Below, piece after piece: positions 21,917 through 33,200 of a stretch of DNA of 64,000 nt; position 1 is the stretch's first letter, and each line of letters starts with the position of its first letter. The notes below the pieces were generated by a model. It saw only the letters and a list, made by a program, of their open reading frames with translations. It ran no database searches and was not told the DNA's origin. Source of the DNA: Turnera subulata (lineage: Eukaryota > Streptophyta > Magnoliopsida > Malpighiales > Passifloraceae); NCBI GenBank assembly GCA_028386065.3, contig JAKUCV010007250.1:81395-145394 (forward strand), in the 5' to 3' direction. The position numbers and the translations under genes were made by a program.

Positions 21917-22025
21917 AAATTCTTGGCCTGCTCAATAGATGTGGATGGACACGGTGGCAACATTCGAGATTCAACAACCTGTGGTACTGACATAGGGGTC
22001 TGATGGAATGCACAGTTGGTTCCAT

Positions 22026-23369
22026 CTACATCTCAGCAGAGTTCGTCACAATTTCCATGTCAGTGCTCGTCATCAGAGGTGTCTGCGTCTTATTGGAGTC
22101 CTTTTTCGGTACATAGACCTGACCCTTGGTGACATTCATCGACTTCATCCCTGAGAGTGGCTTACTGATGTTGGGCATGATCTCCGTAGCAGCTACAGAG
22201 CTGACAGCCTGCACAAATACCTCAGGCGATTCTATATGTTCACTCAATATGGCGAACCGAGAACCACTGGCCCCAGTATTCCCTGTAACTGGTTTCTCTG
22301 GTATGATTCCTGGGGTTACGGTGGGTCTGCCTCTTCCCTTCTTTTGTGCAATCATCCAGGGGCCGTGATTAGAAAATATCTCCCGCCGCGTGACTGTCAT
22401 ATCTGGTTCCACTTCTCTCTCAGTTCTAGGGGATTCTACAGGTAAATCCTGCCCAAAATCCTCTGCAGTATTAGCATTGTGTTTATAGTCCTGTAGAGAA
22501 TGGCCATAACGGCCACAGGTGAAGCACACATTGCTAAGTCCTTCATAAACTAGTCACCACACCCTACGATGCATCCGAAATTTAGACAGTAGAGGTTTCG
22601 TAAGATCAACCTCAACACAGATTCTTACGTATTTGCCCCTAGTAGCACGCAAGGTGACCTCATCCAGTTTATTAAATTTCCCCACCTCTGAGCAAGACGG
22701 TACAGTAAAGGTTTATCATAGTACTCCATGAACAGCTTGGGTACCTGCACCCAAATCACCGTCCTATCGATGACAGCTTCTTCTGGGTCAAACCGCGGCT
22801 ACCACTTCCTCACAGTAAGAACGTGGTCTCCATGGCCCGTCATACAAAACTCTAGAATAGTTCTGCTCATTATTGAATTGAAGGTGGTAAAAGTCATTGC
22901 CCATGTCCGCCATGACTATTTTCCCCTTTGGGCGCCATTGATTCATGAGAGTACGATACAGAAATCGGTACCCTACCTTTTTACCCAGAAGTTTCACGAT
23001 TAAGGTATCCTTCAATCGACGATAGATTCGTCGTTTATCCTGAGAAGATAGTCGAATAGTGGGACAAAACGGATCCTCATCATCGTCATCCTCTGGATCG
23101 GACTCCTCTGATAGAAAACCATCTAGATTCTCTTCCAGTGCATCATCCATCTCAGCCTCCGCAGATTGTCCAGCAAGCATCGCCTTATAACTGTTCTTCC
23201 TCCTTGGTTCCTCGAGTCCCAACCAGTTCTCCAGAGAACCTAAGGTCTGGGGTTCAACAATTGCTTTGTCCATCCGTTTAACCTTCTTGCTACTTCGTTC
23301 TTGTTGGTCTGTCTCCTCACTCGTCCGTTCATTGGGATTACCGGCTTCGGCGCCGGCGGCCGTAGCCAT
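22026..23369 (-). pseudogene. LINE ORF1: DUF4283 and CCHC zinc-knuckle protein (broken)
   Basis: The ATG at 23369 opens an acidic N-terminus (EEDQQERSS, then SEESDPEDDDDEDPF). A DUF4283-like domain follows, with LLGKKVGYRFLYRTLMNQW and MADMGNDFYHLQFN. After frame changes between about 22788 and 22530, a zinc knuckle reads CFTCGRYGHSLQDYKH, with Tyr-Lys where Cys would be expected (about 22470-22529), and a Ser/Thr-rich tail follows. Plant L1 ORF1 proteins of this type bind RNA in the retrotransposition particle. The start is chosen as the first ATG before the continuous domain, about 75 bp from the element's 5' end. Confidence 0.85.
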
Positions 23370-23459
23370 GGAGAAGGAAAACTTTGGTGACGTGCGCCCG
23401 AAGTTATCGGAGCAAACCCTAGGGAAAACTGGTCTTTTTAAATTAAGATTTTTGTGCAG

Positions 23460-24640
23460 TTAGTGTCTGTTATGTGGTCTTTTTCTTCTGTTTTTTCCTT
23501 TTTGTTGTTTCCTATTCCTATGTACCAAACAAAAGATTTTGGTGCCTCCACCATTTTTCTCGGGTCAAACCAATCTCATATATTGATAATATATGCAAAA
23601 TACAAAATAAATAGAGCCCACAAATACTTAGCAATGTCCTCTCCTATCCACCTTGTGGTAAAATTAGAGGAGGAGAGTTCAAAATCGTTAGACCATGGTA
23701 TGGTATTGATGGATTTACGTCTATCATCAGGTAACCATGAGACGCACAACAACGAGATGATCCAAAATTTATCCGCACCCAACGGTTTTTTAGTGGCAAA
23801 CGCCCTAAATCTAACAAACAACCCCTCTTCTCCTAATTCTTTTCTTCTTTTCCTTCTCTTACCCACCCATGTACCAAAAATATAATTTACCCGAAAGAAA
23901 ACAAAATATAGGCTAACAACGTTAGAAAATTAACATCTTTGCTTGTAGTTGGGAATTAATTTGGATAGTCGAATGACTCATATCCAATGCTTTAGGAGAA
24001 AAGCTTAGCTGATGCAATGCGCCTGCGAACACTAAAGAAGACACTATCATCGTAAGCTAACCAAATGCTGAAATTAAATTAGTATTGAGTTGCCTATAAT
24101 TGCTCTGGAAATATGATTGATTATGATCTTATCAGCTATATGTATGATGCTTATAACGTGATTTAAAAGCTACATGTAGGATGCTTTTGTTTTTCATTGG
24201 TTTTCTTTGGGATTAGTTGTTTATTTGATTGTAATTAAGGTCAAAATTTATGATTGTACAAATTCACCGCTAAATCTGAACTAGACAATAAATCATAGAA
24301 AACTTAGACAGACACATGTGAACAGAGTTTGAACAAATTGCTGCAGTGCAAAGGTTAATTGAAGAAACCACATTTTCTGCGTGCAGCATATGTCATTATT
24401 TTAGTATTTTTTGTTCGAGTTTCGTGTAAAGGAGGTCAATTTTCCACTAGGTAATTGCTTGCTGTAAATCAAGTCGAGTATAGGACTCTTCAATTCTCTT
24501 TTGACCTTCGTGAAAAGATATAATCTTCAATGTGCAGGCACTGACTGCAGAGCAATCAAGGCAGTGGCAGAGAGACAATTTAATAAGGGGAAGGAGACAA
24601 TAATTAGAAGTTTGCTAGCTAGTATAGTTCTTTAATGAAC
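23460..24640. repeat. Duplicated non-coding block, copy 2, right arm
   Basis: From about 23880 to 24640 this matches about 28380-28990. Landmarks are GGCTAACAACSTTAGAAAAT, GTCGAATGACTCATATCC, GCAATGCGCCTGC and TAGGATGCTTTTGTTTTTC. The stretch 23460-23880 is only partly shared. No gene is recognised; the open frames near 23576-23885 show no domain. Confidence 0.75.
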
Positions 24641-24805
24641 ACAACACAACCACAAAAAATGCTTAAAGGACAATAATACCATTCATACAATATCAGGATA
24701 GAGCCTTAGTTTAACTTTCTTCCATGGCAATTACAGCAATGTAAGGCGATAAAAGCAGTTGAAATGACAGCAATATAGCGCTGTCTATAAGCATGAATTG
24801 GTCAC

Positions 24806-25042
24806 TTAAATCAAAAAAGTGTCCAGCAAGGAAGACATTGACCCTACCCTGGATTTGTCAGCACTCAGCTGAACAGATAAACCTAGCAGTAGCGATAATT
24901 CTTTCTTCAAGTTATCTCTGATCAACCCAAAAATTTTCTCTACACAAGCAGTTAATTGCTGCTTAAAAAGTATTGCAGGACATCTTGCTTCCACATGTGA
25001 CAGACCATCCTCAAATCCAATAAGTTTGGAAGGAGACTTCAT
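24806..25042 (-). pseudogene. Myosin XI DIL-domain gene fragment
   Basis: A 78-codon minus-strand frame reads VEARCPAILFKQQLTAC followed by VEKIFGLIRDNLKKEL and LLLGLSVQ. This is the start of the dilute (DIL) globular tail domain of plant class XI myosins, the cargo-binding end of the motors that move organelles along actin. Only this exon-sized piece is present: no motor, IQ or coiled-coil sequence and no later DIL exons are seen nearby. After SVQ the frame runs into unrelated sequence and a stop. It is most likely a gene fragment or pseudogene carried into this repeat-rich region. The family match is strong; the functional status is inferred. Confidence 0.75.
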
Positions 25043-25700
25043 TCAGGCCCTGGACAAGACAAGTAATTTCAGCTGGGTCCAAAAAGTACGCACAGAGAGG
25101 TGTTGGTTACAAATATTACAGGCACTGTTAGAATTACTACAAAATCTTTCCAGTAGAAATGTCCATGTTAACAAATACAGAAGACAAATATTATCTCAAA
25201 AAGATTTCTCTGTGCTTCGTAAAAGGACACATCATTTATCAAAAGTCCGCGCAAGCACGTACATACAGAGAAGAATTTTCTCACAGAAAGGAATACACAC
25301 ATGTATACAGTTCTCACATAGCAAAAGAGAGGAAAAGAAAAATATTATAATGTAAACATTGCCGATTTTACTTCTACCTCAGAGACTTCAGTAAGCAGAA
25401 AGACACACTGCTCTTTTGAAACTTGTTAACAAAGATTGGAAATATCCCAGATCGCCACCTGTGACATTCAGGTTTTCTTGTCATAGAAAAGTCTTAAAAA
25501 AACACAAAAAATTCTTTCTGAATCAGGGAGAAAGAAATAAGAGTCTCACCTGAAGAATTAACAATACTTCGGATTGGATTCCTCAATCTTCACACTTTGA
25601 GAGCATTCTCAAAGAAACGGGAATTGGAATAACAACAGTTAATCCCATTAATATGTGATCTCTGCTGAAGAATAGCCTCCTGACCAACTATAGTTAAGTG
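25043..25700. other. Non-coding interval
   Basis: No gene, repeat or RNA is recognised. The plus-strand frames at 25026-25355 overlap each other in two phases and have no domain. Confidence 0.5.
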
Positions 25701-26490
25701 AACTATTACCCAAAGGCTGCTCAAGACCAATGGAATTGATAGCATAGTCCCCTGAATAATTTGTTGCTGAACTGAATAGAGCTCTCCTTCAACAGAACAA
25801 TTTCTACCTTAATCACTATACCAGAAAACTCAGGATGAGTTAAGCAGCAATTAAGAAATTTGAAGGCACGTGGACCTGAAGAGGTAGGAATATTGTCCTT
25901 AAGTACCATTGGGCAATGATTTAAAGATCCCAGGGAGCAAAAATTTGCCGTGTAATTCGGGAACAGATCAAGCCAAAAAGGAATAACAAGAACAAGATCC
26001 AGCTTTGTATAAAAATGATTACTGGGTTGCCGGTTACTCCAATAATGAGTAGGACCAGACAAAACAAGATCCATCAACCCTGCGTTAGAAAGGCATACAA
26101 ACTTCCTTAAGTCTTCCATTGTATAACTAACAGGAGAAGTAGATTCATCTTCGTGAGCAACAATATTAAAATTAAAATCTCCCAAAACATTCCAGGGCCT
26201 AGATCCAATGTGATGGCAAAAGCTTATCAACCTAGGATATATAGTAACTACTCACACTGACAACTCAAATTTTGATAAGTATATAGCAATGCATAGCCTT
26301 TGCATTAGAGTCAATGATATCCGCCGAGAATCGATTATTCCATAGTTACCAAATTCTGCCCAACTCTGCATGAGCATGATCATGAGCAAAATTCCAATCA
26401 TGAAAAATCATTGAGCGAATACTTTTGGCAACCGCACTTTAGCTTCAAGAACACATACAATACCTGCACAACTTTTGATAACTCCTTCAG
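25700..26490 (-). pseudogene. LINE ORF2 endonuclease relic (second, older LINE)
   Basis: Minus-strand frames at 25721-26230 show PWNVLGDFNFNI (endonuclease Asp/Asn motif), YWSNRQPSNHFYTKLDLVLV and LNHCPMVL, the AP-endonuclease half of a plant LINE ORF2. In another frame, 26240-26450 reads WNFAHDHAHAELGRIW and QAMHCYI, which belongs to the N-terminal part of the same domain. Frameshifts and stops are frequent. No reverse transcriptase follows, so it is truncated. Its motifs differ from those of the LINE at 7888-23443, so it is a different element. Confidence 0.7.
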
Positions 26491-26960
26491 CCCACTTCCT
26501 TTTGCTTTTCAAGGGTCAATTACCCCTCTAATATCAACAACACAAACCAAACAGAGACGCAACATAGGGGCAGACAAAACAATGATATAAGATAAAAAAA
26601 CAAAGCATCTACTTGTCCAAAAGTCCAACTGAAATAAAGGCATTAGCAAATTCAAAAATGCAAATCTTAAGACCAGGAAATACAGAAAAGAGAAGCAGAG
26701 CCGTAGCTCACAAAGAGGTTGGGGTGTGGTTAACAAAAAAACTAGAGAGCATTCATTGAAACAAAGAACGCATTGAATAGAATGGATTTTTTGAACATTC
26801 TGAACAAGCAAGTATAGCAGATGCTCTTAAAAATTGCCACTGTTACTATTAACACAATAGTGTATGGCTGTTTTTGCCTTTGTACAGAACAACATCAGAA
26901 GTTAAATACAGTAATAAATCCTACAATTAACTCTGATGAATAAAGAATAAACATCAGCCA
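26491..26960. other. Non-coding interval
   Basis: AT-rich DNA with no supported gene. The minus-strand frame at 26509-26811 is Leu/Phe/Cys-rich with no domain. Confidence 0.45.
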
Positions 26961-26968
26961 CTGCCTCC

Positions 26969-27500
26969 TCAGCACAAGGATGAATTCGAATCCCGTAGAA
27001 TAGAATCGAAGGGGACCATTTGAATGGGGGGCTGTTGACGGCAGGAACTGATCAACATTGTCATCCCAGGGGCATGTTCCATATCATGAGCCCGTGCAAG
27101 TTTCAAATCGTCAGAGGAGGTTAGAGCACCGTCATAGACCTGAAGTTCAGCCACATCCCGAGAGATTCCAAATAACAAACTTCAATGTTGATAAGGCCCT
27201 CGTCTTTACCGGGCACAAGGAATAGTGACACATCATCAATTTCCAATTGTGATGTGGATGTGGATGCTATATCTTCACAACTCTGCCTCAAACTCAGAGT
27301 CTTCAACCAGGTCGGTTATGTAAAAAGGCAAAGGAGCACAAACAGCGGGTTTGATTAAGGAGACAACTGAGACATCATCATGTCGTTAACAAGATGGGAA
27401 CATCTGGGGAGCGAATAGCTGTATTGCAGCCCTTCTTACTGAGCTCACAAACAACAAAGTCACCGGGATAGTTATCCAAGCTAAACCCATTCCCTCAAGG
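26969..27500 (-). pseudogene. Unrecognised gene relic, possibly NAC-like C-terminal region
   Basis: Three minus-strand frames read in sequence as protein-like but are shifted against one another. One near 27410-27480 gives NYPGDFVVCELSKKGCNTAI. The next, at about 27190-27300, gives CEDIASTSTSQLEIDDVSLF. The last, at 26969-27178, gives LQVYDGALTSSDDLKLARAH and QPPIQMVPFDSILRDS. The first weakly resembles the end of a NAC domain, and the acidic Ser/Thr-rich remainder would suit a NAC activation region. I cannot establish the family. Frameshifts and stops make a functional gene unlikely. A small piece of the last frame recurs inverted at about 28235-28280. Confidence 0.35.
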
Positions 27501-27532
27501 TATGAGTCATTCTTGTTCCAGAAAAGCCCACC

Positions 27533-28990
27533 ACGAGTCCGCAATGAAAATCTTATGTGTAATCCCTAGCAATTCCATAGATCTGCTAACACAACACCGT
27601 AACATACCCTGTCATCCCAACAAAACAAACAACGATTAACTAAACCCAACGACTAATTACATCCGAAGCATCCCAACGAATCCACACAAGAGTCTTCCCA
27701 ACAAAAGCAAACATACAACGATTAACTAAAGTCAAGGCATCATCTCAACAAATGCACACAAGAGTCTTATTTACAATATAGCTGAGGCGTAGCTGAGTAT
27801 GGTGCTGTTAGTAGAAACAAGCATAAAGATGCAGAGAGACATGGTATCCATACCTGTGACAAGTAAAGGCAATCGAATAACGCATCTTGAGAGAGATAAT
27901 AGCAGTGAAGAACTAGCCTGCCTCGTAGCCGCAACTGGTAATTGGGAATGCTGTCTGCGGCGCTCCCGAGTCTTATCTTTGCTTTATATATATAAACACA
28001 AAAGAGACCTTTTTCATTCACAAACCCTTGTCCTCAAGTTGACGATGTTACCCTTCACAAATATCGAACTAAGATCAAATATAAGGCAGAAACTTCCATG
28101 GCCACATATGTTAGAATTTGGTATCAATAAAAGGGTTAGGGTAAATTACATTTTTTGTACTTTTATTTCGATCTTTATCTCCTAATCCTCTTCTTGTTTC
28201 CTTTTTGTTGACATTAGTTGAGTAAGGTGGGACTTCAGGTCTATGAGGGTGCGCTAACCTCCTCTGACGATGTGGTGATGAGGAGATAAAGATCAAAATA
28301 TCCCGGTCTGAACATTTCCCGAGAGATCCAGGTCCTGAAGTTGGCCCATTGGTCCTTCTTTTCCTTATTTACCCACTGGACTAGGAGAAAAGAATGTTCC
28401 AAAATTATAATTTAGCCGAAAGAAAACATAGGCTAACAACCTTAGAAAATTAACAATGTAGTTGGGAATTAATTTGGATAGTCGAATGACTCATATCCAA
28501 TGCTTTAGGAGAAAAGCTTAGCTGATGCAATGCGCCTGCAAGAAGGCACTACCATTGTAAGCTAACTAAATGCTGAAATTAAATTAGTTTTGAGTAGCCT
28601 ATAATTGCTCCTGGAAATATGATTATGATCTTATCAGCTATATGTATGATGCTTATAACGTGATTTAAAAGCTACATGTAGGATGCTTTTGTTTTTCATT
28701 GTTTTTCTTTGGGGTTAGTTGTTTATTAAACTGTAATTAAGGTCAAACATTATGATTATTTTAGTATTTTTGTTCGAGTTTCGTGTAAAAAAGGTCAAAT
28801 TTTCACTTGGTAATTGCTTGCTGTAAATCAAGTCGAGTATAGGACGCTTCAATTCTCTTTTGACCTTCGTGAAAAGATATACTAATTTTCAAGGTGCAGC
28901 ACTGACTGCAGAGCAATCAAGGCAGTGGCAGAGAGACAATTAGTACGGGGAAGGAGACAATAATTAGATGTTTGCTTGCTAATTAGTAGT
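27533..28990. repeat. Duplicated non-coding block, copy 3 (uninterrupted)
   Basis: This copy is homologous to both arms of copy 2 (6968-7887 and 23460-24640) and in part to copy 1 (5590-6205), but has no LINE at the corresponding point near 28160-28190. Its middle part (about 28190-28370) is different: it contains an inverted copy of about 45 bp of the gene relic at 27110-27160 (CTTCAGGTCTATGAGGGTGC). No intact coding sequence is present. Confidence 0.8.
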
Positions 28991-29953
28991 ATATGTTAAT
29001 AAATAATACAACTGATAATTAATGCTCCCTCTTTCCCACCGAAGTTGGCGTTTTATATATAGAAGAAAAAAAAATTATCCCACTCGCTGGCGTTTTACAA
29101 ATAATTTTAATCACTTTTTGTTGAAGATAACTTTAATCACCGTCGGGAAATTTGTAATGACAATCACGGCAATCCAAAATGTAAGAATACTAACAGGTGC
29201 GCGACCAAAGTTCTTCATATGGGGAAAAGAAAATGTAAGAATACTAACAGGCGATAATGGTTGTTATCAGTTTGGTTGCAAGCGACAATATATAACATAT
29301 ATATCAGGTTTTTCATCTTATATTTTATTAATTCATCTCAGTTTTCACAAAACCACGGTGCTCAGACTTCTCAGACGAGAAGAAAGCACAGGAGGATACT
29401 TCAAATTTTCACCATTAGAGAGGGCGTTGCCTCCATATCAAACACATTGCTTGGTAACACAAATATGCCCGTATTACAACAAAAATTGCAACCATCTCGG
29501 AAAAAAATATAAAATATGCAACAAAATATGTGTATATATAAAAAAAAGATTAAAATCTCATAAAAGAAAAGGACATCTCTGTCTGTACCTTTCTGTTTTT
29601 TTTGGTTGATGAAACAAAATCGTCCCTCCCTCGCATGCTACTTTTGTCGACAAAGCACACATTCAAGTGCAAAACCAAGAGAATATGATTCCTAATCAAA
29701 GCTTCCGTGGAGCAGACGGGAAATTTATGTTTCTTAATTGTTTGCCTTTACTTGGTGAGTATGAAAGTGTTAGACATAGAAGCTGGAGGAGGGGGATTGA
29801 AGCAGTGACTGTTTTTTGAGCAAACCGAATTGAATGCATTGAAGATCATGGCCAACCAAAATACAAGAAACTTGGACGATAGCAATATATGCACAAGGTT
29901 ACAGTTGTTGATTATTCTCTCCCTGCGCCCCCTGCCTCTCTTCCTAAAAATTC

Positions 29954-29989
<36 letters not shown>

Positions 29990-30265
29990 CCTCAATGTCT
30001 CCCTTAAGATCCAGTAGCCTTTTTATGACTTCCTGTATCTATTCAATTTTATAATTAATGCTCTTCCTGTTACACCAAGACAAAAAAATGAAAAAAAAAA
30101 AAAAACAACTCAATCGGTACTTCCAACGGTACCTTTGGTGTGGTGCAAAACTCCTAGTGGCAGCACCACTCGAGGAACTTGGAGTGCAAACATCCTCACC
30201 GACGAGGACAAAGCACAGGCAAAAAAACGTATTTACATCGATGTAGCCAAGAGGATGGGTTATGC
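28991..30265. other. Intergenic region 3' of the kinase gene
   Basis: AT-rich DNA with no supported gene. The plus-strand frame at 29022-29609 (195 codons) is Lys/Asn/Ile/Tyr-rich with no domain and is probably chance. A CT microsatellite lies at 29957-29985 and an A-tract at about 30090-30106. The part nearest 30266 should include the kinase 3' UTR. Confidence 0.5.
29957..29985. repeat. (CT)n microsatellite
   Basis: About fourteen uninterrupted CT units. Confidence 0.9.
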
Positions 30266-33200
30266 TCATCGTCCCTGTGGAGATTTCAGGGACCCTGCAC
30301 GCAAATGTGATGGCGAGAGGTACCCCCTGGCAGTCATGTAAGTAGGAGAAATGGGGTCATTGTTATTCAAGGAAATGGAGCTTCGAGTAGTTACTCTTCT
30401 TTCAGTCATGCAAGTAGGAGAAATGGGGTCATTGTTACTCAAAGAACTGGAGCTTGAAGTAGTTACTCTGCTACTTTCCTCCGATCTTGCATACCGAGTT
30501 CTGTGCTTGGGAGGATCTAGGAGCTGTTCTAAAACAGTCACGACCTCAGTCATCTGAGGCCGGAGTTTAGCCTCACCGATACAATGCAATGCAAGAACTG
30601 CAAGCATGAAAGCTCCCTTCCGGGGGTACTGACCCTCCAACCTGGTGTCCATTATCCGGAACAGCCTGCGCTTATCAGCCAAATGAGGCTTGGCCCACTC
30701 TACTAAATTCTGCTCCACCCCAGACTTGGTTTTGTCCAGAGCACGGCGTCCCGTTAGCAGCTCCAGCAAAACAACCCCAAAGCTGTAGACATCACACCTT
30801 GAAGTTAGCCTACCTGCTCACAGCAGAAGTGAGAAGATGAGTGCTTGATCTGTGTATGTCCAGAAGATAATAACTAACAGAGAATGGAACAAGAATGATT
30901 GATTGGAGTGACACAGATGTTAAATTACCAAACACATCCATAGGAGACCGACTTTTTCTAACACTAGCTCCAGGTGTCTATAAAAAGTTTATCTGGGAGG
31001 GTTTCAGGTAGGGAAAGACTAATCACGACAATAAGCCAAAACAATAGCAGCAACCTTATATGGTATATGGCCCCTCATAGAGAAGCCAGTTTCTGCAGTC
31101 TGTGAGAGAGCCATTTGACAAGTTTCTTCTAGGTTTTTCTGTTTACTATGGACTACCAGACGGATTTAGCACAGTTCCTAGTAAAAGATATTACCTCTGA
31201 TTTTAGTCCGAATACATGGGTTACTGACACAAAGGACATGCATCCTTGCCTATTCTCTTAGCCTAAACTTGATTCTGGACATAATACAAGAATCAGAATG
31301 ATATTAGTTATACATTCAGAATCATCGGTATGCCATAGCACTCTAGCTACCTCTTGTCCTGAGGCATCACTAAGGTAAAATGAAAGTGGATTCCTTTGAT
31401 CCCCTTGAGTACTATAGTTCCAAATGGGGTGCTCCTGAAGCTATCAAGTGAATGCTAGAAATTCTTTTTTGTCATGAAAATGCTAGAGACTCAACAGATG
31501 GTAAACAAGTTTGATAACAACGCAACTTTACAAACCTGTAGCAATATACTCGGGAGCAGCATACCCTTGAGTTCCGATGACTTGTGTAGAAACATGGGTA
31601 CGGTCACCTGTCGGTCCTGCTTTTGCCAAGCCAAAGTCTGAAAGTTTAGCGTTGAATTCCTGCAAAGAAACATATAAATATGAATTCTGCACAAGCTAAA
31701 TGTAACAGAAACATGGTAACTCTACAAACTTTAGAGAAAAAACAGGGCGAGTTTTAGCAATTGCAGCCACAAAATGCTGACTGGAGGTTGGCAAAATCTG
31801 GAAAACCAAGACAAGCTGGAAAAAACAAAAAGTTAAAATTTGCCATCTCTTAATTGTTCCTTTTTTTTTCTTTAGTTCCCTTTTCTTTTTCAATAAATTG
31901 TAATCAGTTCTAATTTGATGGGTCCTCAAACTCTTCAGAGCTGGAGTCAATCCGCTGATTAACTAATGCAAGGCAGTGCCATCGCTTTATTGCTTTAGCT
32001 CTTAACCAACATACCGAATCTATAAGGATGTTAGATGCCTTGAAATCACGGTATATAATTTGGCGTTCTGAGTTATGCAAGAAGGAGAGCCCTCGAGCCG
32101 CACCTATGGCAACTTTTATCCTTGTTGTCCAAGAAAGTGGTTTGGGGCCCTCTGCAGAAAGGCAGTTTCTTGTTAACAAAAAAATCACATCTTATAACCA
32201 GAAGTGGGAACATATCTTTAATGTCTCTTTGCAACTTCTTTGTACATCAAAAAAAGAGGAGAAGAAAAGAAAAGAAATATGAATTTGAATATGACAAGTG
32301 AAAAGAACTGAGCTTCTATGTCATTACTCTTGAAAAGATGCTTCTCCAGGCTGCCTTTAGCCAAATGCTCATATACCAAAAGCCTGCTCTTCCCATCCAG
32401 GCAATATCCAATAAGTTTGACTAGATTTGGATGATGAAGTTGACCAAGACAATTGACCTCAGACTGTAACCAAAAGAGAACAATGAAGAGAGCCAATTAA
32501 AAAAAAATCAAGGAAAATAAAAGGTAATTGTGGAATTAAAAAAAAAAAAAGAAGAAGAAGAAGAACAACAACAACAACCAACATACCAGCCACTCCTTAT
32601 GACCCTGAAGCCCTTCTGCTCTAAGCTTCTTCACAGCAATCATCATTCCAGTTCCAGGTCTCGCAGCAGTAAGGGTATGCTCATTGATCCACCCCTTGTA
32701 AACATTACCAAAGCCACCTTCACCAATGAGATTATCAGGACAGAAGTTTCTAGTGGCAAACTGAAGCTCGCTAAACGTGAAAGCTTTTAAATTTGGAGAT
32801 GGTAATATGTCCACTTCAAACCGTGGCATTGGGAGAGTTACAGCTAGAGTCTTCTCATTCAAAGCTGAAACTTTTGGTTTGGAAAACAAGCCATCCTTGC
32901 CGTTGGAAAGCAAACTGAATCCTGAAAGAGAAAAGAGTTCAGAATGTAAAGGGATGAATTATCTGACGATAAAGACATGAAAGACCCTCATTCTAAAAAC
33001 AAAAGAAGAAAGAAAAAGCCAGCTATGAACCTCCTTCGCATTGTCATAAGGAGGCAAACATATAAATGGCTAGGACTATTTAGATGACAGTGCCACTTAT
33101 GTTTGAGTCATCAAAGGAGGAACATCAAATGAAATGTCTGCCTCCAACAGAAAACACGCATCCACAATGTATAATTTGGATTGAATTATAGATTATAGAA

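Larger units (their letters stand above)
7888..23443 (-). mobile_element. L1-type LINE retrotransposon, degenerate, interrupted by nested elements
   Basis: A minus-strand non-LTR element runs from an ORF1 start at 23369 to a poly-A tail, seen as poly-T at about 7888-7900. It is flanked by a 16-bp duplication, TAAGATTTTTGYGYAG, at 7872-7887 and 23444-23459 with two transition differences. Domain order is DUF4283-like plus CCHC (ORF1), then AP-endonuclease, reverse transcriptase with FADD, zf-RVT and RNase H (ORF2), the plan of plant L1 elements that carry a terminal RNase H. Removing the nested insertion (8763-18264) leaves about 6.05 kb, a normal full-length L1. Stops, frameshifts and an assembly gap (21816-21884) make it non-functional as assembled. 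Confidence 0.92.

Noticed and set aside
21684..22025. Proline-rich protein
   Set aside because: Created by translating poly-G/poly-C around the assembly gap; the flanks are LINE ORF1 remnants.
29022..29609. 195-codon plus-strand frame
   Set aside because: AT-rich composition with many Lys, Asn, Ile and Tyr, no domain, and another long frame overlaps it in a different phase.
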